Assembly: GCA_021821945.1 (NCBI GenBank)
Contig: JAJZTF010000007.1
Span: 62,001-126,000 of the forward strand
Direction of reading: 5' to 3'
DNA from: Pseudomonadota bacterium
GTDB taxonomy: Bacteria > Pseudomonadota > Gammaproteobacteria > Burkholderiales > Gallionellaceae
Length of the DNA: 64,000 nt
Shown one piece after another: positions 51,413 to 62,213 of this stretch (the first letter of the stretch is position 1; every line of letters starts with the position of its first letter). A program made the position numbers and the translations under genes. The notes under the pieces were generated by a model. That model searched no databases. It was not told the DNA's origin and saw nothing but the letters and a program-made list of their open reading frames with translations.

Positions 51413-53854
51413 TCACGCCTTTGCGACGAAGGCCTCGAGCCTGTCAGCCGTCAGCGGTTTGCTGAAATAGTAGCCCTGCGCCTCATGGCAACCCAGCAGC
51501 CGCAGTAAATTCAACTGGTCTGCGGTTTCCACCCCCTCGGCGATGGTCCGCAAGCCCAGGCTGCTCGCCATATTGATGATGGCGGTCACCAGCGCCCTGT
51601 CGTCGGGATCATCGGTGATGCCGCGCACAAAGGACTGGTCGATCTTGAGTTTGTACACCTTGAATTGCTTCAGGTAACTCAGGTTCGAATAGCCCGTTCC
51701 AAAATCGTCGATGGACAGGCGTATGCCTTCGGCATGCAGTTTATCCATCATCTTGATCGCGGCCTGCGTGTTCTCCATGGTCGCCGCCTCCGTCAGTTCA
51801 AGTTCCAGAAAGCGGTGCGGAAGTCCCACCTCGTCGAGAATCCGGTTGAGCATGTCCGGCAAGTCGTTCTTGCGGAACTGCACGGCAGACAGGTTCACCG
51901 AGATCGTCATCGGCGGCATGCCGCCATCCATCCAGTCCTTGAGCTGCCTTGCCGCGGTGCGCAGCACCCATTCGCCGATCGGGATGATCTGTCCCGTGCT
52001 TTCCGCAACCGGGATGAATTCGGCGGGAGATATGCCGCCCATTTCCGGATGCTCCCAGCGCAGCAACGCTTCCATGCCGACGATGCTGCCATCCTGCACG
52101 GAGAACTGAGGCTGATAATGCAGCTGCAATTCCCCTCGCGCCAATGCCTGCCTCAAACCGTTCGCCAGCATGAGGTTGCGTGCGGAATGCGCCTGCATCT
52201 CCGGAGTGTAGAAGCGGAAACCGTTTCTCCCCTCCTTCTTCGCCCGGTACATCGCCGCATCGGCGTTCTTGGAAAGCTGCTCAAGGCTCGTTCCATCATG
52301 AGGATAGATGGCAATGCCGATCGAAGAAGTGACAACCAGCTCCTGCCGATCGATCTGGCAGGGCCTGGACACGACATCGAGCATCTTCGATGCCACCAGC
52401 GCCGCCCCATCCGCATCCGTGTCCGGCAGGATCACCACATACTCGTCCCCTCCCTGGCGGGAGAGCGTATCCTCTTCGCGCACAGCCGATTTGAGCCGCC
52501 TTGCGATTTCCATCAGCACCTGATCGCCGATGTTGTGCCCCAGGGTGTCGTTCACGTCCTTGAAGTGATCGAGGTCGACGAACATCAGGGCCAATGTCTC
52601 CCCGCTTCTCTGCGCCAAACTGAGCGCATAGCGGAAACGGTCATTCAGCAAAATTCGGTTCGGCAAGCCGGTGAGTTGATCGAAGTGGGCGAGCTTTTCG
52701 ATATGCTCCTGCGCGAGCTTCTGCTCGGTGATATCGTGCATCGTCGCGACGACGCGGTAGGGACGCGTGCTCCCTTCCTTGAATATGGGCTGTGCGTTGA
52801 CCGAAATCCAGGTCAAGGTCCCGTCGGGCTTGTGGATGCCCATGATCACATCGGATTGGGGTTCCCCGGTTTTCAATGCCTGCACGACCGGATGCGCTTC
52901 AGCGGAAAAGGGAGAACCGTCCTCGTGTATCGCATACCAGTCCGGATCGAATGATGTCTTGCCTTTCAGCTGGTCCGCGCTGAGCCCCAATATGCGTTCG
53001 GAACTTTTGTTGAATGCGATGATTTCCGCATTCTCCCCCTGCAGCACCACCCCTTCTTCCATCGCGGCAATCAGGAGCCGATATTGCGCTTCGCTTTCGG
53101 CCAGCAAACGCTCAGCCTTCTTCTGATCGGTGATGTCCTTTGCAAACACGGCTATCCCGAAGACCTTCCCGTCCCGCCTCATTGCATGAAGGTTGAGCTC
53201 GAGTATGTTGTCGTTCGTATATCCCCGGTACTCGGTCGTAAACGATCCGTTCTTCAGCGCGGCTTGATAAAGCTCATGCCACAAACGCGCGCGATCTGCA
53301 TCGACAAAAAGATCTTCAGGACGCATGCCGACTGAAATGCGCAGGCCGCGCGCATGATAAACATAATCGCTAATGGCGCGGTTGAACCAGAGCAGGCCGA
53401 AGGATTCCGGATCGACAGACCAGACCAGGTCTGTCGTGCTGTTGACGACCGAATCGAGCAGCAGTTGCGATTCTAGGAGTGCCGCGGTTGTCCGCTTCTG
53501 CTCGGTGAGATCGCGGACGATCATCACCGTTCTTTCGAACCCCTGATCATCGATGAACTTTCTTGAACTGACTTCCCCCGGGAAACGCACCCCGTCTTTA
53601 CGCATGAAGACAAGCTCGCCCCGCATCTCTCCTGTTCGAATGCGCTCGGCCAGAAGATCGTTGAGATGGGGAGAGGACGAATCCACCAGCCCCGCCCTGC
53701 CGGCTTTGCAGATCTCCTCCTCGGTTCGGCCAAAGAGTGCGCATGCTGCCGGATTTGCCGCATGAATGGTCCCGTCGGGCGCCGTCAGCAGCACCGCATC
53801 CATGCTGTGTTCGAAGACCGAACGATAAAAACTGGGGGAGTGCTCCATGATCAT
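51413..53854 (-). CDS. PAS-PAS-PAS-GGDEF-EAL cyclic-di-GMP signalling protein
   Basis: An 813-aa cytoplasmic protein with three PAS regions (about residues 8-130, 135-255 and 260-385), a GGDEF domain (FDQLTGLPNRILLNDRF; signature RQGGDEYVV, so GGDEY) and an EAL domain (MEALLRWEHPEMGG, later DDFGTGYSNLSYLKQF). EAL residues look intact, so phosphodiesterase activity is likely; cyclase activity is possible. There are no membrane helices. It is convergent with mtgA. Confidence 0.92.
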   Translation of the reverse strand: MIMEHSPSFYRSVFEHSMDAVLLTAPDGTIHAANPAACALFGRTEEEICKAGRAGLVDSSSPHLNDLLAERIRTGEMRGELVFMRKDGVRFPGEVSSRKFIDDQGFERTVMIVRDLTEQKRTTAALLESQLLLDSVVNSTTDLVWSVDPESFGLLWFNRAISDYVYHARGLRISVGMRPEDLFVDADRARLWHELYQAALKNGSFTTEYRGYTNDNILELNLHAMRRDGKVFGIAVFAKDITDQKKAERLLAESEAQYRLLIAAMEEGVVLQGENAEIIAFNKSSERILGLSADQLKGKTSFDPDWYAIHEDGSPFSAEAHPVVQALKTGEPQSDVIMGIHKPDGTLTWISVNAQPIFKEGSTRPYRVVATMHDITEQKLAQEHIEKLAHFDQLTGLPNRILLNDRFRYALSLAQRSGETLALMFVDLDHFKDVNDTLGHNIGDQVLMEIARRLKSAVREEDTLSRQGGDEYVVILPDTDADGAALVASKMLDVVSRPCQIDRQELVVTSSIGIAIYPHDGTSLEQLSKNADAAMYRAKKEGRNGFRFYTPEMQAHSARNLMLANGLRQALARGELQLHYQPQFSVQDGSIVGMEALLRWEHPEMGGISPAEFIPVAESTGQIIPIGEWVLRTAARQLKDWMDGGMPPMTISVNLSAVQFRKNDLPDMLNRILDEVGLPHRFLELELTEAATMENTQAAIKMMDKLHAEGIRLSIDDFGTGYSNLSYLKQFKVYKLKIDQSFVRGITDDPDDRALVTAIINMASSLGLRTIAEGVETADQLNLLRLLGCHEAQGYYFSKPLTADRLEAFVAKA

Positions 53855-53951
53855 GACCAGATGCAGATCGTCCCATTATATACAAGTCGCATTTTCGTCC
53901 GATTCCGGAACTTTGGCAGGAACGTCGGCTGAGCAATCAGGGAGTCCGGGT

Positions 53952-54617
53952 TTACTGCTTTTCCAGCATGTAGCCCAGGCCGCGCAGGGTTTTGATGTTG
54001 ATGCTGCCGGGTTTCAGATGTTTGCGCAAACGCGACATGTATACCTCGACCGCGTTGTCGCTCACCAAATCCCCCAGGCCCGAAATCTGGTCGCTCAGCC
54101 TCTCCTTGCTGACCACGCGGCCTGCGCTCAGCATCAGGAGTTCCAGCACATTGAGCTCCCGCGAAGACAGTTCCAGGACTTCGCCGTTGAGCGTCGCAAG
54201 ACGACCCGCCGTATCGAGCTTTAGCGGACCCACCTGAAGCTCGGCGCCGCTGCCGGCATGCCCGCGCCTGATCAGCGATCTGACCCGCGCCTCGAGTTCC
54301 TGGATATCGAAGGGCTTTGTGAGGTAATCGTCTGCCCCCATGTCGAGCCCGCGCACGCGATCCTCCACCTCATCGCGCGCGGTCAGGATCAGCACGGGCA
54401 CATTGTTCTTGCGATGCCGAAGACGGCGCAGGACCTCTGCGCCATCCATGCCAGGCAGCCCCATGTCCAGTATCACCACATCGAATTGATGCGTGGAAAG
54501 CAGGTGGTCGGCCCTCTTGCCATCCCTCTCGTGGACCACCGTGTATCCGGGTTTGTCAAAGGCATGAAGCAGGATCGCGACCTGCATCGGATCATCTTCA
54601 ACCACAAGAATGCGCAT
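53952..54617 (-). CDS. OmpR/PhoB-type response regulator (orphan)
   Basis: A 221-aa regulator: receiver with Asp51 (VVILDMGLPGMDG), Lys motif LTKPFD and a winged-helix output (SSRELNVLELLMLSAGRVVS, DNAVEVYMSRLRKHL). No partner histidine kinase is adjacent; the next gene on that strand is the PAS-GGDEF-EAL protein. It diverges from the 55-aa ELGW peptide gene across about 160 bases, so that gene is a candidate target. Confidence 0.92.
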   Translation of the reverse strand: MRILVVEDDPMQVAILLHAFDKPGYTVVHERDGKRADHLLSTHQFDVVILDMGLPGMDGAEVLRRLRHRKNNVPVLILTARDEVEDRVRGLDMGADDYLTKPFDIQELEARVRSLIRRGHAGSGAELQVGPLKLDTAGRLATLNGEVLELSSRELNVLELLMLSAGRVVSKERLSDQISGLGDLVSDNAVEVYMSRLRKHLKPGSINIKTLRGLGYMLEKQ

Positions 54618-54779
54618 CTTTGTTATTCATTCAGGTTGGTGTAAGGAAGGGGGTCTAATATTCGCTCCATAGCAGCTTTGATGAGTTCAACCCGACACCC
54701 CCTGAAGGCCAGAACCCATAACTGCAACGCGATGACGAATCGCGATTTAGTTTGATTCTACACCAAGGAGATCACGACC

Positions 54780-54947
54780 ATGCAAGCAAACCAGCAAACG
54801 ACCAAGAGCACCCAACCGAAATCCGTTTCGGTTGTTACCGAAAAAAACAAGCAGCCCATGTCCAAGGATGACGTGAAGTTCATCGGCGAACTGGGCTGGC
54901 TCAGCGCGGCGGCTGTACTGATAGCCGGCGTTGCTGCAAGCGTCTAG
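54780..54947 (+). CDS. 55-aa single-helix membrane peptide (ELGW family)
   Basis: Polar N-terminus (MQANQQTTKSTQPKSVSVVT), then PMSKDDVKFIGELGWLSAAA and hydrophobic end VLIAGVAASV. The last 29 residues match the 72-aa peptide at 37752-37970 (LSPEDTKFVSELGWISALSV...). AAGGAG lies 9 bases before the ATG. An earlier in-frame option is absent. The gene is too short for ordinary calling but the paralogy shows selection. No family is recognised. Confidence 0.78.
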   Translation: MQANQQTTKSTQPKSVSVVTEKNKQPMSKDDVKFIGELGWLSAAAVLIAGVAASV

Positions 54948-54970
54948 GCCGCCCCCCGGCCCCCTGTGAC

Positions 54971-55010
54971 TCAGGCCGCGCTGCGATCCCCCCCGCAGTC
55001 CGCGGCCTGA
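54971..55010. terminator. Long GC-rich hairpin between the 55-aa peptide gene and lysA
   Basis: TCAGGCCGCG pairs with CGCGGCCTGA (10 bp), and inside it CTGCG pairs with CGCAG. It sits between two converging genes and could end either transcript, although there is no T-run, so it may be a stability element rather than an intrinsic terminator. Confidence 0.5.
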
Positions 55011-55030
55011 CGAAGAGGGTTCAATCCCCG

Positions 55031-56278
55031 TCAGGCGACGATCCTTTCACCTGCATAAAGCTGTTCCACTGTTTCGCGTTCGCGAACCAGATGCATACTT
55101 TCCCCATCCACCATCACCTCTGCTGCGCGAGGCCTCGTGTTGTAATTTGAGCTCATGCTCATGCCGTAGGCTCCTGCAGACATGATCGCAATCCTCGATT
55201 GCGCGGCGATCGGCAATGCCCTCTCGTGCCCCAGAAAATCCCCGGTCTCGCATATCGGGCCCACGATCTCATAGGTTCCAGTCTCGTGGCCTCCCCGCGT
55301 CACGGGCAGGATGTCGTGATAGGCATCATACAGCGCCGGGCGCATCAGATCGTTCATCGCAGCATCGACGATTGCAAAATTCCTTTCCTCGCCGCGTTTG
55401 ATGTATTCGACAGTGGTGAGCAAAAGGCCTGCGTTGCCCACCAGGACCCGGCCTGGCTCGAGGATCAGCTTCTGGGGGCGCCCCTTCAATGCGGACAGGA
55501 GCGCTGCGGCATACTCCGGGATCCCGGGCGGCGTCTCGTCCTTGTAGCGTATTCCAAGCCCTCCGCCCAGGTCCAGATGCTCGAGAGCGATGCCCTCCTT
55601 TTCCAGTTCGTCGACCAGCAGCAGCACCTTCTCGACTGCGGCGATGAAAGGGCTGATGTCGGTGAGCTGGGAGCCGATGTGGCAATCCATGCCGGTGACC
55701 CTGAGGTTCGGCATCGCACCGGCCTTGCGGTACAGTTCCATCGCCTCGGCATAGGCGACGCCGAATTTGTTCTGCTTAAGGCCCGTCGAGATATATGGAT
55801 GGGTCTTGGCATCGACGTCGGGATTCACGCGCAGGCTGATCGCCGCCCTCTTCCCCATGCTTTTCGCGACTTCGTTGAGCCTGTATAGCTCGGAAGAAGA
55901 TTCGACGTTGAAGCACAGGATGTCCGCCTCCAGTGCCATGCGCATCTCGGATTCGGTCTTGCCCACGCCGGAGAACACCACCTTCTTCGGATCGCCTCCC
56001 GCCGCCATCACCCTCTTCAGCTCGCCGCCCGAAACGATGTCGAATCCCGCGCCCAGTCTGGCGAAGAGGTTCAGTATGGCGAGATTGGAATTGGCCTTCA
56101 CCGCATAGCAGACCAGGTGGTCGCGGCCCTTGAGCGCATCTGAAAACTGGCGGAACCCTCCGGTCAGCGCAGCCCGGGAGTACACGTAACAGGGCGTGCC
56201 GAATCGTGAGGCGATGTCCTCAAGGCTCACGCCCTCCGCATAAAGCCGATTGTCCTGGTAATGAAAATGTACGCTCAT
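55031..56278 (-). CDS. lysA: Diaminopimelate decarboxylase
   Basis: Last step of lysine synthesis, PLP enzyme of the alanine-racemase fold. The 415-aa protein has the PLP-lysine motif HLVCYAVKANSNLAILNLFA, the glycine loop LDLGGGLGIRY, and GPICETGDFLG near the active site. The ATG at 56278 is chosen; an upstream in-frame codon overlaps lptM. It follows lptM with one base between. Confidence 0.95.
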   Translation of the reverse strand: MSVHFHYQDNRLYAEGVSLEDIASRFGTPCYVYSRAALTGGFRQFSDALKGRDHLVCYAVKANSNLAILNLFARLGAGFDIVSGGELKRVMAAGGDPKKVVFSGVGKTESEMRMALEADILCFNVESSSELYRLNEVAKSMGKRAAISLRVNPDVDAKTHPYISTGLKQNKFGVAYAEAMELYRKAGAMPNLRVTGMDCHIGSQLTDISPFIAAVEKVLLLVDELEKEGIALEHLDLGGGLGIRYKDETPPGIPEYAAALLSALKGRPQKLILEPGRVLVGNAGLLLTTVEYIKRGEERNFAIVDAAMNDLMRPALYDAYHDILPVTRGGHETGTYEIVGPICETGDFLGHERALPIAAQSRIAIMSAGAYGMSMSSNYNTRPRAAEVMVDGESMHLVRERETVEQLYAGERIVA

Positions 56279-56279
56279 C

Positions 56280-56420
56280 TTATTTTTCCGTTGTCGCATC
56301 GGGAACGGCCGAGGCCTTGTGCGGCACGGGGGCCGGCAGGGTCAGCGGCCCCTTGCGCCCGCAGCCTTGCAGCAACAGCGCAAATGCCACGATAATGCCG
56401 ACTGAAGTTTTAAGCCACAT
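56280..56420 (-). CDS. lptM: LptM/YifL-type small lipoprotein
   Basis: A 46-aa lipoprotein, MWLKTSVGIIVAFALLLQGC followed by GRKGPLTLPAP, with lipobox and the GCGRKGPL signature of LptM, which in E. coli binds the LptDE translocon. It lies one base upstream of lysA, its usual place in proteobacteria. AGGGAA precedes the ATG. Confidence 0.88.
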   Translation of the reverse strand: MWLKTSVGIIVAFALLLQGCGRKGPLTLPAPVPHKASAVPDATTEK

Positions 56421-56465
56421 AATGCATTCCCTGAAGATTCAAAAACGCGATTATAAAGGTTTCCC

Positions 56466-56768
56466 ATGGACGAGCGTGAATTCAACCTGCTGGCCGACGA
56501 AGTGCTGGCAAAAATAGAAACGGCCGCCGACGCGTCCGGCATAGACTGCAACCGCAGCGGCAACGTGCTGGAAATCGAATGCGAGAATGGCGCGAAGATC
56601 ATCGTCAACCGCCACGACATCAACCGCGAGATCTGGATCGCAGCCAGATCCGGCGGATTTCATTTCTCCTATCAGGACGGCGCCTGGATCAGCCAGCGCG
56701 ATCAAGCCGAGCTATATGCAAAGATGAAGGCGCTGCTCTCGGAGCAGGGCGAGGCAATCTCCTTCTGA
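56466..56768 (+). CDS. cyaY: Frataxin-like iron-sulfur protein CyaY
   Basis: A 100-aa frataxin homologue: acidic first helix (DEREFNLLADEVLAKIETAA), DCNRSGNVLEIECENGAKII and the core IIVNRHDINREIWIAARSGG. It helps supply or regulate iron for Fe-S assembly. It diverges from lptM-lysA over 45 bases. Confidence 0.95.
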   Translation: MDEREFNLLADEVLAKIETAADASGIDCNRSGNVLEIECENGAKIIVNRHDINREIWIAARSGGFHFSYQDGAWISQRDQAELYAKMKALLSEQGEAISF

Positions 56769-56788
56769 ATGAAGACGGATTCGCGTAA

Positions 56789-58177
<1,389 letters not shown>

Positions 58178-58205
58178 CCTGCGCATTTTCTTGTAAGATG
58201 GCGCC

Positions 58206-59387
58206 ATGAAACACATCGTGCTTGGCATCAGCGGCGGCATCGCCGCATACAAATCGGCAGAGCTGCTTCGCCTCCTGATGAAGCAGGGCCATTCCGTCCA
58301 GGTCGTGATGACAGAGGCCGCCTGCCATTTCATATCACCCACCACGCTTCAGGCGCTCTCCGGCCGCCCGGTATATCTTGACCAGTGGGATGAGCGCACG
58401 CCCAACAACATGGCGCACATCAACCTGGGCCGCGAGGCGGATGCGATCGTGGTCGCACCGGCGAGCGCCGATTTCATCGCCAAGCTTGCCCACGGTCTGG
58501 CAGACGACCTGCTCTCCACGCTCTGCCTTGCGCGCAACTGTCCCCTGATGATCGCACCCGCAATGAACCGCGAGATGTGGCAGAACAAGGCGACAGCACG
58601 CAACATCGCTCAGCTCGAATCCGACGGGGTCGCGATACTCGGACCCGATTCCGGATCGCAGGCCTGTGGTGAGACCGGCATGGGCCGCATGCTGGAACCT
58701 TTGCAGCTTGCAGAACACATCGCATCCGCTTTCCAGCCCAAGCTGTTTACTGGCAAGAAATTCCTGGTCACCGCAGGCCCGACCTACGAGGCGATCGACC
58801 CTGTGCGCGGCATCACCAACCAGAGCTCCGGCAAGATGGGCTATGCGATCGCAAAGGCCGCGCAGGAATCCGGCGCCGAAGTCGTTCTGGTCTCAGGCCC
58901 CGTCTCGCTTGCAACGCCGGTCAACGTGAGAAGGATCGACGTAATGAGCGCTGAGGAGATGCGCGATGCCGTGATGCGCGAGGTTGCAGGCTGCGACGTA
59001 TTCATTTCCGTTGCCGCGGTCGCGGATTACCGCGTCGCGAACAGAAGCGCCCAGAAGATCAAGAAAGGCAGTCCGGTCCTGACGCTCGAACTCGTCGCCA
59101 ATCCTGACATATTGGCCGAAGTCGCGGCACTCGAACACCCTCCCTATTGCGTGGGGTTTGCAGCGGAAAGCGAGAATCTTGCGGAATACGCCGAGCAGAA
59201 ACGGCGCGCAAAAAAACTGCCTCTGCTCGTGGGGAACATCGCCCAGGACGCGATAGGCCAGGATGAGAACGAACTGGTCTTGTTTGACGACCAGGGATCC
59301 TATCCCCTGCGGCGTGCCGACAAGCTCACGCTGGCAAGACAGCTTTTGCAACACATCGCACTTCGTCACATAGGAGCCCGCAAATGA
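58206..59387 (+). CDS. coaBC: Bifunctional phosphopantothenoylcysteine decarboxylase/synthetase
   Basis: Two steps of coenzyme A synthesis. The 393-aa protein has the CoaC flavoprotein half ([29 protein letters not shown] with the PAMN motif, the CGETGMGRM region) and the CoaB half ([29 protein letters not shown]). Stop overlaps dut by four bases, the standard arrangement. Confidence 0.96.
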   Translation: MKHIVLGISGGIAAYKSAELLRLLMKQGHSVQVVMTEAACHFISPTTLQALSGRPVYLDQWDERTPNNMAHINLGREADAIVVAPASADFIAKLAHGLADDLLSTLCLARNCPLMIAPAMNREMWQNKATARNIAQLESDGVAILGPDSGSQACGETGMGRMLEPLQLAEHIASAFQPKLFTGKKFLVTAGPTYEAIDPVRGITNQSSGKMGYAIAKAAQESGAEVVLVSGPVSLATPVNVRRIDVMSAEEMRDAVMREVAGCDVFISVAAVADYRVANRSAQKIKKGSPVLTLELVANPDILAEVAALEHPPYCVGFAAESENLAEYAEQKRRAKKLPLLVGNIAQDAIGQDENELVLFDDQGSYPLRRADKLTLARQLLQHIALRHIGARK

Positions 59388-59839
59388 AACACCCCACCGT
59401 GGACATCAAGATCCTCGATCATCGCCTGCACGACAACTTCCCCTCCTATGCGACGACCGGTTCTGCCGGCATAGACCTGCGCGCATGCATAGACCAGAAC
59501 ATGATCATCCAGCCCAAGCAGTGCGAACTCGTGCCAACGGGATTTGCGATTCATCTCGCCGATCCGGGCTATGCGGCGATGATCCTTCCGCGTTCCGGGC
59601 TCGGACACAAGCATGGCATCGTTCTGGGAAATCTCGTCGGACTGATCGATTCCGACTACCAGGGGCAGATATTCGTGTCGCTCTGGAACCGCAGCCAGAT
59701 CCCTTTCACTCTGATGCCGATGGAGCGCATGGCACAGCTCGTGATCGTGCCCGTAGTTCAGGCGAAATTCAACATCGTTCAGGATTTTCCGCTGAGCGAG
59801 CGCGGTGCGGGCGGCTTCGGCAGCACGGGCAAGCATTAA
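59384..59839 (+). CDS. dut: dUTP pyrophosphatase
   Basis: Hydrolyses dUTP to dUMP. The 151-aa trimer-type protein has the five motifs: [50 protein letters not shown] and the C-terminal [10 protein letters not shown] arm. ATGA overlap with coaBC. A bidirectional terminator follows. Confidence 0.96.
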   Translation: MKHPTVDIKILDHRLHDNFPSYATTGSAGIDLRACIDQNMIIQPKQCELVPTGFAIHLADPGYAAMILPRSGLGHKHGIVLGNLVGLIDSDYQGQIFVSLWNRSQIPFTLMPMERMAQLVIVPVVQAKFNIVQDFPLSERGAGGFGSTGKH

Positions 59840-59863
59840 AAAACCCGCTTTCGCGGGTTTTTT
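59838..59863. terminator. Bidirectional rho-independent terminator
   Basis: AAAAAACCCGC-TTTC-GCGGGTTTTTT: an 11-bp symmetrical hairpin with A and T tracts on both sides. It ends coaBC-dut on the plus strand and the PEGA lipoprotein gene on the minus strand. Confidence 0.9.
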
Positions 59864-59877
59864 GTGAATCCTCTATT

Positions 59878-60906
59878 TCATCTTTCCAGATTCAGGTCCA
59901 GCTCGGTGCTGTCTCCGCGGCGGACGGAAACCTTTTCGGTGACCATCTTGTAGCCCGCGAGCTTGACGCTGATCGTGTGTACGCCGGGATCCGCCTCCAC
60001 CCTGAGCGGCGTCATGCCGTAATACACGTCATCGAGGTAGACCCTGGCGCGCGAAGGCGTGGTGTTCACGATCAGCAGTCCCGCTGTATCGCTTGCATGG
60101 GGATGATAGCCCGAGGCCGGCGCCTCAGTGACCGGCGCCTCGACGGGAACAGCCGGTGCCGAAGGCTGCACGGTCTTCGACACCTGGGGCGCAACCAGCA
60201 CCGTCACTCCCGGTATCGGCTTGGTACCCGGCGTCAGGTTGAAGAGCTCGGGGCGCGTGGCCATCAGCGATTCGCTGATCGCTTCGACCGTCTTCGTGCT
60301 GACGACCTTGAGTTCGCGGTTGAGATAGTTCATCACGTCCTTCTTGTCGTCGCCGGAAACGCCTGCAAACCGTTCGTTCGTTTCCGTCACGAGGCCGGAC
60401 CACACCACCTTGCCAGTGGAAACCTCCTTCAGCGTGGTCTCTATCGCGATGGACACGTTGTCGCGGTTCATCACGTTGAGCGTCAGATCCTTGATCACCC
60501 CGGAAACCTCGAACAGCGCATTGTTCGCGCTGGTCCCTTCCAGCACCTGAAAGCCTGCCGTGTCAAATTGCCGCTTGATCGCATTGGTCGCGATGACGGA
60601 GACATCCTGATCGGTTCTCAGCGCATTTCCGCTAAGGCTCGCCGACTGTGCCGTGATCTTGCCGAGATAGCGCGGGTCATGCACACCGCGCTGGTCCACA
60701 TAGTTCAGCACGCGGAGGGTTGCGGCATATTTGACCGCAGGCCCCGCATCTCCCGACTTCTTGAAGCTCTTGCTGTCCAGCGTATTGTTCGATGAACCCA
60801 GTCCGACCCAATTGCCCACCTTGTTTGTTGCATCCTTGACCGTCGAACATCCAGAAACAGCCGCCAGCAAAACCAGCGGCGCGATACGTCGCAATAATGA
60901 ATTCAT
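59878..60906 (-). CDS. PEGA-domain lipoprotein
   Basis: A 342-aa precursor: signal and lipobox (LVLLAAVSGC), a curli-assembly CsgG-like or LpoB-like domain (LRVLNYVDQRGVHDPRYLGK, VKDLTLN-type strands, AIETTLKEVSTGKVVWSGLV), a Pro-rich linker and a C-terminal PEGA domain (GLLIVNTTPSRARVYLDDVY). Probably periplasmic face of the outer membrane; role unknown. ATG at 60906 follows AAGGCAG. Confidence 0.82.
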   Translation of the reverse strand: MNSLLRRIAPLVLLAAVSGCSTVKDATNKVGNWVGLGSSNNTLDSKSFKKSGDAGPAVKYAATLRVLNYVDQRGVHDPRYLGKITAQSASLSGNALRTDQDVSVIATNAIKRQFDTAGFQVLEGTSANNALFEVSGVIKDLTLNVMNRDNVSIAIETTLKEVSTGKVVWSGLVTETNERFAGVSGDDKKDVMNYLNRELKVVSTKTVEAISESLMATRPELFNLTPGTKPIPGVTVLVAPQVSKTVQPSAPAVPVEAPVTEAPASGYHPHASDTAGLLIVNTTPSRARVYLDDVYYGMTPLRVEADPGVHTISVKLAGYKMVTEKVSVRRGDSTELDLNLER

Positions 60907-60924
60907 CAATCTGCCTTGTCTTAT

Positions 60925-61521
60925 TTAAGCACGTGAAACAGCGTTTTCGATTTCCGCGAAAGTGCTCGCCAGTTCGAGATTCTGCACCTCTATGCCGAGC
61001 TGCCGCGCTATCTGCGTGATCGAGAAAAGTCCGCTTACAACCTGCTTCCCGTCAGGAAGCTCGCTGACCACCAGTGCGTGCTGCCTGTGCACCTTCTTGA
61101 GGCTGGCGACGATATCGCCCACCCTCGCCTTCTCGACATCCGACATCCTCATCGCCGTCAGTTCGCGAAGCGTGCTCATGATGTCGCGCACCATGATGTC
61201 GTCATGGGTTCCCCCCATGTTCTGCAAAAAATGCACCGGCTTTTCACCCAGAATGTCCGTCGCGGTCAGGAGTCCGGCCAGCTCTTCGTTGTCGTCCAGC
61301 ACCAGAAGCATGCGCACGCCATAGCGGATCATCTTGGCATTGGCCTTGTCCATCGAAGTCTTTGCGCGCGTGGTCACCAGGGAAACCTTGGAAAGATCCG
61401 TCATCACGCTCAAAGCCGGATCGCCGAGCTTCACCCTTTCAGGCAGAACCTGTGCGGGACGCGCATAACCCGATCCCGCTTTCAGGCTGACGGAAGGCAA
61501 TTCGCTGTATTCCTTGACCAT
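60925..61521 (-). CDS. CBS-domain protein
   Basis: A 198-aa cytoplasmic protein with two CBS repeats: SLVTTRAKTSMDKANAKMIR...LAGLLTATDIL and LREL...VGDIVASLKKVHRQHALVVS...VSGLFSITQIARQL. CBS pairs bind adenyl nucleotides; the output is unknown. It lies 18 bases upstream of the PEGA lipoprotein gene and 18 bases after rppH, so the three may be one operon. Confidence 0.88.
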   Translation of the reverse strand: MVKEYSELPSVSLKAGSGYARPAQVLPERVKLGDPALSVMTDLSKVSLVTTRAKTSMDKANAKMIRYGVRMLLVLDDNEELAGLLTATDILGEKPVHFLQNMGGTHDDIMVRDIMSTLRELTAMRMSDVEKARVGDIVASLKKVHRQHALVVSELPDGKQVVSGLFSITQIARQLGIEVQNLELASTFAEIENAVSRA

Positions 61522-61539
61522 GTTATCGCTCCAAAAAAA

Positions 61540-62049
61540 TCACATCCGGTATTCGGCCGGCGCCGGCATGCTCTTGAGATCCGGGAGATAGCGAACCAGT
61601 TCGTTGAGCGCCCTGGTATAAACCTCGCGCTTGAATTCGATCACCGCCTGGAGATCCAGCCAGTAGTCGTTCCACCGCCATGCGTCAAACTCGGGATGCT
61701 CGCAAGCGCGCAGGCAGACATCACAATCGCGGCCCACCAGGCGCAACAAGAACCATATCTGCTTCTGTCCGCGATAACCGCTGCGCGACTCCCGCCTGTT
61801 CCAGTTTTGCGGCACCTCGTAGCGCATCCATTCGCGGGTGCGCCCCAGTATCTGCACATGCTGCGGGCTCAAGCCGACTTCCTCATAAAGCTCGCGGTAC
61901 ATGGCCTGCTCGGGATTCTCTCCCTGCTGTATGCCGCCCTGGGGAAACTGCCATGCATGCTGCCGCACGCGTTTACCCCAAAAAACCTGATTCTTGTCAT
62001 TCGTGATAATGATGCCGACATTCGGACGATACCCGTCTCTGTCTATCAT
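61540..62049 (-). CDS. rppH: RNA pyrophosphohydrolase
   Basis: Nudix hydrolase that removes pyrophosphate from mRNA 5' ends and starts decay. The 169-aa protein opens [20 protein letters not shown] and has the Nudix box [20 protein letters not shown] and the RppH signature MRYEVPQNW. The start at 62049 is the family start; a TTG five codons upstream is an alternative. It diverges from proS. Confidence 0.95.
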   Translation of the reverse strand: MIDRDGYRPNVGIIITNDKNQVFWGKRVRQHAWQFPQGGIQQGENPEQAMYRELYEEVGLSPQHVQILGRTREWMRYEVPQNWNRRESRSGYRGQKQIWFLLRLVGRDCDVCLRACEHPEFDAWRWNDYWLDLQAVIEFKREVYTRALNELVRYLPDLKSMPAPAEYRM

Positions 62050-62213
62050 TTTCAGCTCTATCAATAGTTAATTGCAATGTGCGGATTCTTTCACATTTCA
62101 CCCTCATTGAAAAGCAAATATGCGCCCGACTTCATGCCTTGATTCATAACGCTGGTGCATGCAGGCGCTGCGCAGTAGAATCGCCACCCCATTTGTCAAT
62201 TTTTCTGTTCATC

